Below are positions 34,438 through 43,000 of a stretch of 64,000 nucleotides of DNA, piece after piece. Location of the stretch: positions 62,001 to 126,000 of the forward strand of contig NZ_VLLI01000007.1 of assembly GCF_007830615.1 (NCBI RefSeq). Reading direction: 5' to 3'. This DNA comes from Mucilaginibacter frigoritolerans. Its GTDB lineage: Bacteria; Bacteroidota; Bacteroidia; Sphingobacteriales; Sphingobacteriaceae. A program made the position numbers and the translations under genes. The notes under the pieces were generated by a model, which saw only the letters and a program-made list of their open reading frames with translations, was not told where the DNA came from and did no database searches. The stretch's first letter is position 1. Every line of letters starts with the position of its first letter.

Positions 34438-36033
34438 TTGGACAGAACACTGATAATAGGAACACGCGGTAGTGACTTAGCACTATGGCAGGCAAATTTT
34501 GTAAAAGATAGCCTGGCAGCTATCAATATCAACGCCGAATTAAAGATCATCAAAACCCAGGGTGACCGCATACTCCATTTAAGTTTGGACAAGCTGGAAG
34601 GTAAAGGCTTTTTCACCAAAGAGCTGGAAGAAGAACTGTTGGCGGGCACTATTGATTTAGCGGTACACTCGCACAAAGATTTACCTACTGAAAATCCACC
34701 GGGATTATCTATTGCCGTAGTATCGGAACGTGAAGATCCTTCAGAACTGTTATTGATATTAAAAGATTGTGTTGATTTACATCAAAAGCTCTCCGTTAAA
34801 TATGGTGGTACCGTAGGTACATCATCCAACAGGCGCAAGGCACAACTACTGGCTTTACGCCCCGATCTGGAAATTCAGGACCTGCGTGGCAATGTGCCAA
34901 CCCGCGTAAACAAACTGCGCGATGAAAGCTACGATGCCATTATGATTGCCAAAGCAGGTATCTCAAGACTGGGACTTGATCTGAGCGACTTCCATGTAGA
35001 GGATATAAAACCCACTGAATTAGTGCCTGCACCTGCACAAGGTGCCCTGGCTATACAGATAAGAGAAAACGATACCGAGCTATTTAACGCTTTACAGCCT
35101 TTAAATCACCCGGATGTTGCCGAAGAGTTGGCTGTTGAACGTTCGGTATTAAAACTGTTCGGCGGTGGCTGTCACATGCCTTTGGGCTGCTACTGCCGCA
35201 AGGAAGATGGCAAATACCAGGTATTTACATCCAAAGCCGATGACGGGGATGGATTCCCCGACAGGTTGTTTCTGGAAGCGCCTACTACACTTGGCCTGGC
35301 TGAAAGCATTGTTTCTTATTATGCAAAAGACCGTTTGATGCCGCAAAGAGTATTCATCTCACGTGATCTTTCAGAACATAGCTATTTCCGCAGGGCGCTG
35401 GAAAAACACGGAATTGAAATTGAGGCACGCTCATTGATCCGCACCGTTCCAATGATCACCAAGCTGGATAACTACATCCTTAAAAATGTTGACTGGGTAT
35501 TTTTCAGCAGCAAAAATGCGGTGGAATACTTTTTCCAGTTAAATCCGCTACTACCCAAAAAAGTAAAATATGGAGTGATGGGAGCCGGTTCGGCTGATAT
35601 GCTGCGCCGCAAGGGCCATACTGTTGATTACACTGGCGAAGGTGTGGATACCGTTGATGTAGCCGCTCATTTTGCCGAAATAGCCAACGGAACTACCATC
35701 GTATTTCCTTCTGCAGAAGCCTCTTTAAGAAGCATCCAAAAAGGATTATCGGCCGATACCAGAATCATCGACCTGCCAATTTACGAAACCATATTGGAAG
35801 GCAATATACAAGAAACCCTTGCAGAGGTATTGGTATTTACCAGCCCATCGAACGTAGAGGCTTATTTTGTTGATAATTTACTACAGCCCGATCAAAAGAT
35901 CATCGCCATAGGCAAATCAACCGGAAAGAAACTGGAAGAATACGGAGTAAGATACAAGCTGCCTTATTCACCCGATGAAACAGGTTTGGCTGAGGCCGTA
36001 TTCGGAACTATCTGCCTTAGCTATAAATGCTAA
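34438..36033 (+). CDS. hemC-hemD: Hydroxymethylbilane synthase / uroporphyrinogen-III synthase fusion
   Basis: This 531-residue fusion covers two consecutive haem steps. Residues 1 to about 290 are porphobilinogen deaminase: LIIGTRGSDLALWQANFVK, HSHKDLPTE, GTSSNRRKAQLLALRPD, QDLRGNVPTRV, and the dipyrromethane-binding Cys245 in LFGGGCHMPLGCYC. From about residue 296 (QRVFISRDLSEHSYFRRALE) to the end is the uroporphyrinogen-III synthase domain, with DWVFFSSKNAVEYFF and VLVFTSPSNVEAYF. A fusion removes diffusion of the unstable linear tetrapyrrole. The start codon is TTG, since no in-frame ATG precedes the family N-terminus. hemB and hemL follow on the same strand after a short insert. Confidence 0.93.
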   Translation: MDRTLIIGTRGSDLALWQANFVKDSLAAININAELKIIKTQGDRILHLSLDKLEGKGFFTKELEEELLAGTIDLAVHSHKDLPTENPPGLSIAVVSEREDPSELLLILKDCVDLHQKLSVKYGGTVGTSSNRRKAQLLALRPDLEIQDLRGNVPTRVNKLRDESYDAIMIAKAGISRLGLDLSDFHVEDIKPTELVPAPAQGALAIQIRENDTELFNALQPLNHPDVAEELAVERSVLKLFGGGCHMPLGCYCRKEDGKYQVFTSKADDGDGFPDRLFLEAPTTLGLAESIVSYYAKDRLMPQRVFISRDLSEHSYFRRALEKHGIEIEARSLIRTVPMITKLDNYILKNVDWVFFSSKNAVEYFFQLNPLLPKKVKYGVMGAGSADMLRRKGHTVDYTGEGVDTVDVAAHFAEIANGTTIVFPSAEASLRSIQKGLSADTRIIDLPIYETILEGNIQETLAEVLVFTSPSNVEAYFVDNLLQPDQKIIAIGKSTGKKLEEYGVRYKLPYSPDETGLAEAVFGTICLSYKC

Positions 36034-36068
36034 GACAGATGGTCAGGAAAATGGTTAATGACTTATGG

Positions 36069-37001
36069 CTATTTATACGTAATTATTATACGTGGATGCC
36101 TGGTAGCATCAGTATAATAACTTGAACAAAATATTCGGCTGGTATAAATTACTTCGTTTTGCACCGATAGTTTGAAGCCGTAGTTGGCATTATTATTTAC
36201 CATACTGCTCACTATACTGGTAACATTTACATCAACATTAAGAAATGGCTGGTTGGTGCTTGGAATAATTACCTGGTTGCTGGTTAAACCCGCAGGTTGG
36301 TTAAACCAGTTTAAGGTTGAAGCATCCCATGCTGAAGCGGCCTGCTGTACCAATACTGAATTATCTGCGCCAAAATTTGCATGTATTAAATCGCCATTTT
36401 TAGGTATGGTATCTGAGTAAAGGTAAAGATCAGCCTTCAGTATGGTGGCATTTTGTGGAATGCTGCTCAGATCAAATTTCAGCAAATCTCTTAAAGTTAC
36501 CGGCACGCCGTTTATTGTCCATGCACAAAGCGGCTCTTCAATGGATGTTGGGTTGCTTAAATCCTGCGAGCCTAACAGGCCCAGGTTAAACTCTGTTGGG
36601 TTGTTTGAGGGAGATAAGTTTAACGTAACCGTCTTACCCTGATTTACCGTTACAGATACGGTATCAACACCAGTTAGTCCTTTACTATCCGTAACCATAA
36701 ACTGAAAAAGATACTTCCCGGCAATAAGTCCATTTATAGTTACTACAGCCGAGCCTTCATTAACCATACTGGCTTCCGCAGGGCCCGAAACCTGGCTCCA
36801 TAAATAAGCAACAATTAAACCGGTAGTAGCGGTACCCTTGCCTGCTAACGTTACCGAATTAACTGGTAAGGTTATAGTGGTATCGACAGGGGCCTTTGCC
36901 ACAGGCTTTATCGCAGCTGCCGGATTATCATTTTTTGTGCATCCGTTTATAATAAATATAATAAAGCAGCAATAAATAAAAAAGCAATGTTTTATGCTCA
37001 T
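36069..37001 (-). CDS. Lipoprotein with PKD-like and DNRLRE domains
   Basis: This 310-residue protein has a lipoprotein signal (MSIKHCFFIYCCFIIFIINGC, lipidated Cys near residue 21). A PKD/REJ-type Ig-like domain over about residues 40-130 contains TGLIVAYLWSQVSGPAEA and FQFMVTDSKGLTGVDTVSV. A DNRLRE-type beta domain over about 140-310 contains LRDLLKFDLSSIPQNATILKA, AASAWDASTLNWFNQP and YGFKLSVQNE. Such modular lipoproteins usually sit on the cell surface and bind polysaccharide or other cells. No enzyme motif is present. It lies on the opposite strand inside the haem gene group, and its 214-base upstream gap shows no clear promoter box. Confidence 0.8.
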   Translation of the reverse strand: MSIKHCFFIYCCFIIFIINGCTKNDNPAAAIKPVAKAPVDTTITLPVNSVTLAGKGTATTGLIVAYLWSQVSGPAEASMVNEGSAVVTINGLIAGKYLFQFMVTDSKGLTGVDTVSVTVNQGKTVTLNLSPSNNPTEFNLGLLGSQDLSNPTSIEEPLCAWTINGVPVTLRDLLKFDLSSIPQNATILKADLYLYSDTIPKNGDLIHANFGADNSVLVQQAASAWDASTLNWFNQPAGLTSNQVIIPSTNQPFLNVDVNVTSIVSSMVNNNANYGFKLSVQNEVIYTSRIFCSSYYTDATRHPRIIITYK

Positions 37002-37158
37002 TTTAAGGTTTATAATTGGTTATTTAAAGTTGAACAATATTTTTTAATTATTATAACTTTCGTAAAAAATCTGTTACTCATATGCATTTACAAAATCATT
37101 TTTATGACATAAATAAAGCCTGAGGCATAAATTCTTATATAATTGAATTGCGTTTCCT

Positions 37159-37166
37159 TAACTTTG
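37159..37166 (+). promoter_or_regulatory. -7 box of hemB
   Basis: TAACTTTG matches TAnnTTTG and ends 49 bases before the hemB ATG. No -33 element at ideal spacing was found. Confidence 0.45.
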
Positions 37167-37215
37167 CCGCCTCTGTTATGCCGGTTTACCCGGTCTGTAG
37201 AAATATCAATATAAA

Positions 37216-38187
37216 ATGTTACAAAGACCAAGAAGAAACAGAAAGAGCGAAGTTATCCGCCAAATGGTGCAGGAAACCCATGTAAGTGCAGCCAATCTGA
37301 TATTTCCACTGTTTATAGTAGATGGTACTTTTCAAAAAACGGAAGTATCTTCTATGCCCGGCATTTATCGTTATTCTATTGATAACCTGCTGCGCGAAAT
37401 TGAAAGCTGCATGAAACTGGGATTAAAATCATTTGATCTGTTTCCGAATATCGACGAATCATTAAAAGACAAATACGCCACCGAAAGCCACCGCGAAGAA
37501 AGCCTATACCTGCGTGCTATCCGCGAGGTAAAAAAGAACTTCCCGGAAGCCTGCGTTGTTACCGATGTAGCGATGGATCCCTATAGCAGCGATGGCCACG
37601 ATGGCATTGTTGAAAACGGAGAAATCCTGAATGATGAAACATTAGAAATTTTAGGCAAAATGGCTCTGGCCCATGCACAATGCGGCGCTGATATTATTGC
37701 CCCTTCTGATATGATGGATGGCCGCGTAGGCTATATCCGCAAGGTTTTGGACGACAATAAATTCACCAATGTATCTATCATGTCGTACTCGGCAAAATAT
37801 GCCAGTGCATTTTACGGACCTTTCAGGGATGCATTAAACTCTGCACCTAAATTTGGTGATAAGAAAACATACCAGATGAACCCAGCCAACCAGCGCGAAG
37901 CACTGATAGAGGCTACCCTGGATGAGGACGAAGGTGCAGATTTCCTGATGGTAAAACCGGCCCTCCCTTACCTTGATGTAATAAAATTAATTAAAGATAA
38001 TACTGAATTGCCGGTAGCGGCGTATAATGTAAGCGGCGAATATGCAATGATTAAGGCGGCCATACAAAAAGGCTGGTTAAATGAACAAAGAGCAATTACT
38101 GAGGTTTTAACAAGTATAAGACGTGCAGGAGCAACCGCGATATTAACATATCACGCCAAAGAGGTATTAGAAAATAAGTGGCTTTAG
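37216..38187 (+). CDS. hemB: Porphobilinogen synthase (delta-aminolevulinic acid dehydratase)
   Basis: This 323-residue enzyme is of standard length. It has LIFPLFIVDG, SFDLFPNID, the metal-associated VVTDVAMDPYSSDGHDG, and ADIIAPSDMMDGRVGYIR. The two active-site lysines fall in IMSYSAKYASAFYGPF and DFLMVKPALPYLD. It condenses two aminolevulinate molecules to porphobilinogen, the substrate of the HemC part of the upstream fusion. The region that in zinc-type enzymes has a Cys triad reads with Asp here (VAMDPYSSDGHDG), which points to a magnesium-type enzyme. hemL begins 62 bases after its stop on the same strand. Confidence 0.95.
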   Translation: MLQRPRRNRKSEVIRQMVQETHVSAANLIFPLFIVDGTFQKTEVSSMPGIYRYSIDNLLREIESCMKLGLKSFDLFPNIDESLKDKYATESHREESLYLRAIREVKKNFPEACVVTDVAMDPYSSDGHDGIVENGEILNDETLEILGKMALAHAQCGADIIAPSDMMDGRVGYIRKVLDDNKFTNVSIMSYSAKYASAFYGPFRDALNSAPKFGDKKTYQMNPANQREALIEATLDEDEGADFLMVKPALPYLDVIKLIKDNTELPVAAYNVSGEYAMIKAAIQKGWLNEQRAITEVLTSIRRAGATAILTYHAKEVLENKWL

Positions 38188-38249
38188 TTTAAAAGATCAA
38201 GGGGTCAGTGATCAGTGTATAGTTAATATCACTGCAAAAAAACAAAACA

Positions 38250-39620
38250 ATGTTCGATTCATTTAAAAAGAAATTTACAGGAGATAATGATGAACCGGCT
38301 GGTACTACCACCAAACCGGACATCAGCAGGGAAAAATCGGCAGAATTATTTGCTAAGGCTAAAACATATTTTCCGGGTGGAGTAAACTCACCGGTAAGGG
38401 CATTTAAATCAGTACATGGCACACCGCTTTTTATTGAAAAGGGCGATGGCAGCCATATCTGGGATGCAGATGGCAATGAATTTATTGATTATTGCGGCTC
38501 CTGGGGGCCCCTAATACTTGGGCACAATAATGGCAAAGTTCGCGAAAAGGTGATCAGCGTAATGCAAAATGGCATGTCGTTCGGCGCACCTACCGCTTTA
38601 GAAAATGAACTGGCCGAGCTCATTTTAAAAAACAACAAGTATATTCAAAAGCTTCGTTTTGTAAGTTCTGGTACCGAAGCGGTAATGTCGGCCATAAGGC
38701 TGGCACGCGGTTATACCAAACGCGACAAGATTTTAAAGTTTGAAGGCTGCTACCATGGTCATACCGATTCACTATTGGTAAAAGCAGGTTCCGGACTGGT
38801 TACCTTTGGAGAAACCTCATCAGCTGGCGTCCCAAAATCATTTGCTGATGAAACCATTGTAATTCCGTTAAATGATGAGCAAGCCCTTGAACAGGCTTTT
38901 GCTAATTTTAAAGATCAGATAGCTGCCGTAATTATTGAGCCTATCCCGGCAAATAATGGCTTGCTGTTACAGGAAAAAGAATTCCTGAAATTTTTACGCA
39001 TCATTTGCGCCCAAAATGGAACACTGCTGATATTTGACGAAGTAATTTCTGGGTTCAGAGTTGGTTTCGAGGGCGCTGCCGGTCATTATCAAATTAAGCC
39101 TGATATTATCACCTATGGTAAAATTATCGGCGGCGGTTTACCTGTTGGCTGTTATGGTGCGTCTGCTGAAATTATGGGTCACATTTCGCCTGACGGTGGT
39201 GTTTACCAGGCAGGTACCTTATCCGGTAACCCAGTAGCAATGGCCGCAGGTATTGCACAATTAACTGAATTACTCCGTATGGGCTTTTACCGTGAATTGA
39301 ATAATAAAACGCAAGAGTTTACGGAAGCTATTCAGCGGTTTGCCACAGCGCGTAATTATAAGTTTAAGGTGTTTACTATCGGTTCTATTTTTTGGTTTGC
39401 CTTTACTGATAAAGAAGCTATCCGATCAGCCGATGATATAGACCCGGCTAGCATGGATAAATTTAAAAAATTGCACCGCGAATTATTGAACAGGGGCATT
39501 TATTTTGGCCCATCAGGCTATGAGGTTGGTTTTATATCAGCTGCTCATACTAAAATTGATCTGGAAAAAACAAAACGTGCTATATTTGATAGTCTGGAAT
39601 TAGTTTTCAGTAACAAATAG
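38250..39620 (+). CDS. hemL: Glutamate-1-semialdehyde 2,1-aminomutase
   Basis: This 456-residue PLP enzyme makes aminolevulinate from the product of HemA. Clear family segments are AKTYFPGGVNSPVRAF, FIDYCGSWGPLILGHN, FVSSGTEAVMSAIRLARG, YHGHTDSLLVKAGSG and IFDEVISGFRVG, with the Schiff-base Lys in ITYGKIIGGGLPVGCYG. It is about 28 residues longer than usual at the N-terminus (MFDSFKKKFTGDNDEPAG), a charged stretch without clear function. The true start might be later, but no family-matching Met lies closer than this one. It is followed 19 bases later by a sensor kinase gene, so haem genes and a two-component system may share a message. Confidence 0.94.
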   Translation: MFDSFKKKFTGDNDEPAGTTTKPDISREKSAELFAKAKTYFPGGVNSPVRAFKSVHGTPLFIEKGDGSHIWDADGNEFIDYCGSWGPLILGHNNGKVREKVISVMQNGMSFGAPTALENELAELILKNNKYIQKLRFVSSGTEAVMSAIRLARGYTKRDKILKFEGCYHGHTDSLLVKAGSGLVTFGETSSAGVPKSFADETIVIPLNDEQALEQAFANFKDQIAAVIIEPIPANNGLLLQEKEFLKFLRIICAQNGTLLIFDEVISGFRVGFEGAAGHYQIKPDIITYGKIIGGGLPVGCYGASAEIMGHISPDGGVYQAGTLSGNPVAMAAGIAQLTELLRMGFYRELNNKTQEFTEAIQRFATARNYKFKVFTIGSIFWFAFTDKEAIRSADDIDPASMDKFKKLHRELLNRGIYFGPSGYEVGFISAAHTKIDLEKTKRAIFDSLELVFSNK

Positions 39621-39639
39621 ATATTACAACAAACAGGAA

Positions 39640-40518
39640 ATGAATAATTTAAAACGATCATTCGTTATTTTTTATGCCCTCATCATTTATGCCCTGGCAG
39701 AACTGGTATGGTGGGGTTACCTGCTGGTAAAAATGATGCCAAGCAGCCTGGCTATGATATTGGGTGAGGGATCTATATTTATTGTTGTTTTTTTAGCCGG
39801 AGCTTATTCACTTCATAAATCCATTAACCAGGAGCGTAAATTGCAGGAACAAAAAAAGAACTTTTTACTTTCTGTAACGCATGAGCTAAAATCGCCGCTG
39901 GCATCTATCAAAATACTTTTACAAACTATCCAGAAGCGCGACCTTTCAAAAGAACAGGTATTAAATTTCATCAACAAATCGCTGATGGATATTGAGCGTT
40001 TGGATGATATGGTGGAGAATATGCTGCTGGCCTCAAAAATTGATAATCAATCATACACCTTCCCTAAAGACAAGTTCAGCTTATCTGTTTTGGTTGATAG
40101 TATTGTAAACCGCCTGCAGATTACCAAATGCGAGGGCACCCAGCAAATAATTGATGCGGAGATAGAACCGAAAATTGAAATTACAGGTGATAAATTTGCT
40201 TTAACTTCGGTGGTTACCAACCTGATTGAAAATGCTATTAAATACTCAGGTCCTTGTGAAACTGTGGGTGTGAAACTATTCTCAAAAGAAGGAAGGATCT
40301 TCCTGGAGGTGGCCGATCATGGTATTGGTATTGCGGATCAGGAAAAAAGTCGCATTTTTGATAAGTTCTATCGTGTGGGTAGTGAGGATACCCGGAATAC
40401 AAAAGGCACTGGTTTAGGTCTGTATATTGTAAAAGAAGTGCTTGATAAGCACCAGGCCAGCATTAAAGTAAAGGATAACCGCCCGGTAGGTAGTATATTT
40501 GAAGTAGTTTTTGACTGA
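39640..40518 (+). CDS. Sensor histidine kinase within the haem locus
   Basis: This 292-residue membrane kinase has two transmembrane segments close together (FVIFYALIIYALAELVWWGY and IFIVVFLAGAYSL) and almost no periplasmic domain, so it probably senses through the membrane or from the cytoplasm. The HisKA box is LLSVTHELKSPLASI (His81). The ATPase part has VVTNLIENAIKYSG (N box), EVADHGIGIADQEKS (G1) and GTGLGLYIVKEV (G2). Its partner response regulator gene begins 84 bases downstream. The location between hemL and hemE suggests control of, or by, tetrapyrrole synthesis. That is inference from position only. Confidence 0.9.
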   Translation: MNNLKRSFVIFYALIIYALAELVWWGYLLVKMMPSSLAMILGEGSIFIVVFLAGAYSLHKSINQERKLQEQKKNFLLSVTHELKSPLASIKILLQTIQKRDLSKEQVLNFINKSLMDIERLDDMVENMLLASKIDNQSYTFPKDKFSLSVLVDSIVNRLQITKCEGTQQIIDAEIEPKIEITGDKFALTSVVTNLIENAIKYSGPCETVGVKLFSKEGRIFLEVADHGIGIADQEKSRIFDKFYRVGSEDTRNTKGTGLGLYIVKEVLDKHQASIKVKDNRPVGSIFEVVFD

Positions 40519-40602
40519 ATGAAACCGAATTACACGAATTGATTCAAATTTTCATCCATCTGCTTTAGTAATATAATCCGAAAAAAATTAGTGCACTAAA
40601 TA

Positions 40603-41319
40603 ATGAACCACATGCCAAACAAAAAAAGAATTTTATTAGCCGAAGATGAAGAGCATCTTTTGGAAGCCATAAAACTTAACCTCGAACTGGAAGGTTATAA
40701 AGTTGCTACTGCCAACAATGGCAAAAAAGCATTGCAGATATTTAAAGAAGAGCGTTTTAACCTGGTGATACTGGATGTGATGATGCCGGAGATTGACGGC
40801 TTTGTAGTTGCTGAAACTATCCGCCTGGAAAACTCTGACGTACCGATTATGTTTTTAACAGCTAAAAACACTAATGAAGACAAAATATCAGGCTTGAAAA
40901 AAGGTGCTGATGACTATCTGACCAAACCCTTTAACCTGGAAGAGTTGATTTTACGGGTAAACAACCTGGTTAAACGCAGCCTGAAAGGCGATGATCTTAA
41001 AGAGTTTAACAGTTATAAAATTGGCGATAAAACCATTCACTTTAACTCGTTTGAACTGGTAAATGCTGATGAATCAATCACTGCATTAACCAAAAAGGAA
41101 ACCATGCTGCTAAAACTGCTTATTGAGCGCAGAAATGACGCCGTATCGCGTGAGCAGATCCTGGAAACCGTTTGGAACTACGATGTATATCCATCAACCC
41201 GTACCATTGATAACTTTATCCTTACTTTCCGTAAGTATTTTGAACCAGATCCTAAAAATCCGGTATATTTTCACTCCATTCGTGGTGTAGGTTATAAATT
41301 CACTGACTCGCAACATTAA
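40603..41319 (+). CDS. OmpR-family response regulator
   Basis: This 238-residue two-domain regulator has a receiver domain with the acid pocket in LLAEDEEH, the phosphoacceptor Asp58 in LVILDVMMPEIDG and the conserved Lys in FLTAKNT. Its winged-helix DNA-binding domain runs from about residue 135 (LTKKETMLLKLLIERRNDAVSREQI, VYPSTRTIDNFILTFRKYFE, SIRGVGYKF). It is paired with the upstream kinase and overlaps the next gene by one base (TAATG). An alternative ATG lies three codons in (MPNKKRILL) and cannot be excluded. Targets are unknown; the neighbouring haem genes are candidates. Confidence 0.92.
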   Translation: MNHMPNKKRILLAEDEEHLLEAIKLNLELEGYKVATANNGKKALQIFKEERFNLVILDVMMPEIDGFVVAETIRLENSDVPIMFLTAKNTNEDKISGLKKGADDYLTKPFNLEELILRVNNLVKRSLKGDDLKEFNSYKIGDKTIHFNSFELVNADESITALTKKETMLLKLLIERRNDAVSREQILETVWNYDVYPSTRTIDNFILTFRKYFEPDPKNPVYFHSIRGVGYKFTDSQH

Positions 41320-41846
41320 TGTTTAGCAACAGAACACGCTTATTTATCGGCATTATATTCTTTTTATCGCTGATATTATTAACCTATTTGCGGATATATC
41401 AGGTGGCAGCAGTTGCTCTGATGATGATAGTACTACTGGGATGGGATTACATCAGGCAGGGAACATTGGTTGTAGCGGCCAAATACTTTCACCATAAAGA
41501 ATACGATAAAGCCGAACGCGCGTTAAATGAAATACTAAGGCCGGAGTGGTTAAGAAAAAAACGCCGGGGTTATTATGAATTTCTGATGGGCGGCGTGTAC
41601 CTGCAAAGGCAGGATTATGAAGATGCTGAAAGGCATTATGAAATTGCTGCACAATACCCGTTACGTTCTGTAAATGATCACGTAGCCGCTTTGGTACATG
41701 TGGCTAACATCAGCATAAGGCTGGGCAATTATGATAAGGCCGATGCTTACCTTCAGCTTACAGAAAAGCATGAAGATAAAATAAATGCCAAAATGAAGGA
41801 TGTAATTAGCCGTCTTCATCAGGAAATAAAAAAACACAAACCGTAG
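41319..41846 (+). CDS. Membrane-anchored TPR protein linked to the two-component system
   Basis: This 175-residue protein has two adjacent N-terminal hydrophobic segments (RLFIGIIFFLSLILLTYLRIY and VAAVALMMIVLLGWDYI). TPR-like helices follow from about residue 50 (HKEYDKAERALNEIL, YYEFLMGGVYLQRQDYEDAERHYEIA, VHVANISIRLGNYDKADAYLQL). The ATG overlaps the stop of the response regulator gene, so the three proteins are translated together. It probably acts as a membrane-bound adaptor with TPRs in the cytoplasm. No enzymatic motif is present. A role in signal transfer or in haem enzyme assembly is guesswork. Confidence 0.82.
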   Translation: MFSNRTRLFIGIIFFLSLILLTYLRIYQVAAVALMMIVLLGWDYIRQGTLVVAAKYFHHKEYDKAERALNEILRPEWLRKKRRGYYEFLMGGVYLQRQDYEDAERHYEIAAQYPLRSVNDHVAALVHVANISIRLGNYDKADAYLQLTEKHEDKINAKMKDVISRLHQEIKKHKP

Positions 41847-41880
41847 CAGTGCAATACCTTGTGCTGCTGCCTTTATAATT

Positions 41881-42912
41881 ATGAGAGATTCGTTACTGAT
41901 AAAAGCCGCATTTTCTGAAGCTACCGAGCGCCCACCCGTATGGATGATGCGCCAGGCCGGCCGTTTTATGAAAGAATATTGGGATATAAAAAATAAATAT
42001 TCTTTCCTGGAAATGTGCAAAACTCCCGAACTGGCTGCTGATGTTACTATGCTACCGGTTAACCTTTTAGGAATTGATGGAGCCATTTTATTTTCAGATA
42101 TCCTGGTAACTGCCGAAGCAATGGGCGGTGACCTGAGTTTTAACCAGGGTGTTGGCCCGCTGTTTGCCAATCCGGTACGTACCAAGGCGGATATTGATAA
42201 CCTGCAAACAGATGTTTCTCATAAATTACAATATGTTGCTGATGCGATTAAAGTAATTCAACAACGTTTAAATGGCAGCATTCCGCTAATTGGTTTTGCT
42301 GGGGCGCCATTTACGGTAATGAGTTATCTGGTTGAAGGCGGATCATCAAAAGATTTTAAACTAACCAAACTGATGTTGCATAATGAGCCGGAAATGGCTC
42401 ATCAACTGCTATCAAAAATAGCTACGGTAACGGCAGATTACCTGAATCTACAGATTGCAGCAGGTGTAAATGCCGTTCAAATATTCGACAGCTGGGCACA
42501 GGCATTGGCGTGGGATGACTATAAAGAATTTTCGCACCACTACATTACCGAAATTATCAGCAAGCTTAATCGTAAGGATATCCCGGTAATTTCTTTCTGC
42601 AAAGGAAGCTCTGTTTTTGCCCCCTTAATGGCCGAAGCAAAACCTGACGTAATTTCTATCGATTGGAATGTTGACCTTCTGGATATTAAAAAACGCTTAC
42701 CCACAGGCATAGCTGTACAGGGCAACCTTGATCCGCATATTTTGTATGCTGATAAAAAAGTAATTAAAGAACGTATCTACCGTTTGTTTGACCGGATGAA
42801 AGGTGAAAAGGGTTTCATATTTAACCTAGGTCATGGTATTATGCCTGATATCCCTTTTGATAATGTAAAATACGCGGTAGAAATCATAAAAGAATACCCC
42901 CCGGCCCCCTAA
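41881..42912 (+). CDS. hemE: Uroporphyrinogen decarboxylase
   Basis: This 343-residue enzyme has the family signatures RPPVWMMRQAGRFMKEY (substrate-binding Arg residues), LPVNLLGIDGAILFSDILV with the catalytic Asp, IPLIGFAGAPFTVMSYLVEGG, and GFIFNLGHGIMPDIPFDN. It removes four carboxylates from uroporphyrinogen III, the product of the HemC-HemD fusion. Oddly, its last codons (PPAP and the stop) are made by the left arm of the C-rich inverted repeat at 42897-42998, so the repeat appears to have inserted at the gene end and changed the C-terminus. hemJ starts right after the repeat. Confidence 0.95.
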   Translation: MRDSLLIKAAFSEATERPPVWMMRQAGRFMKEYWDIKNKYSFLEMCKTPELAADVTMLPVNLLGIDGAILFSDILVTAEAMGGDLSFNQGVGPLFANPVRTKADIDNLQTDVSHKLQYVADAIKVIQQRLNGSIPLIGFAGAPFTVMSYLVEGGSSKDFKLTKLMLHNEPEMAHQLLSKIATVTADYLNLQIAAGVNAVQIFDSWAQALAWDDYKEFSHHYITEIISKLNRKDIPVISFCKGSSVFAPLMAEAKPDVISIDWNVDLLDIKKRLPTGIAVQGNLDPHILYADKKVIKERIYRLFDRMKGEKGFIFNLGHGIMPDIPFDNVKYAVEIIKEYPPAP

Positions 42913-42998
42913 AGGGGGAGTTGACAAGCAAGGGAATAATTAGGGTAAAAAGAAATTAATCGATAAAACAAAAGTCCCCCCTTCAGGGGGCTAGGGGG
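42897..42998. repeat. Inverted-repeat element between hemE and hemJ
   Basis: The left arm (42897-42921, CCCCCCGGCCCCCTAAAGGG and following bases) and right arm (42974-42998) are near-complementary over about 25 bases, and each arm can itself fold (CCCCCTAAAGGGGG). The 52-base interior is AT-rich and non-coding. It encodes the end of hemE and stops two bases before the hemJ ATG. Confidence 0.75.
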
Positions 42999-43000
42999 TT

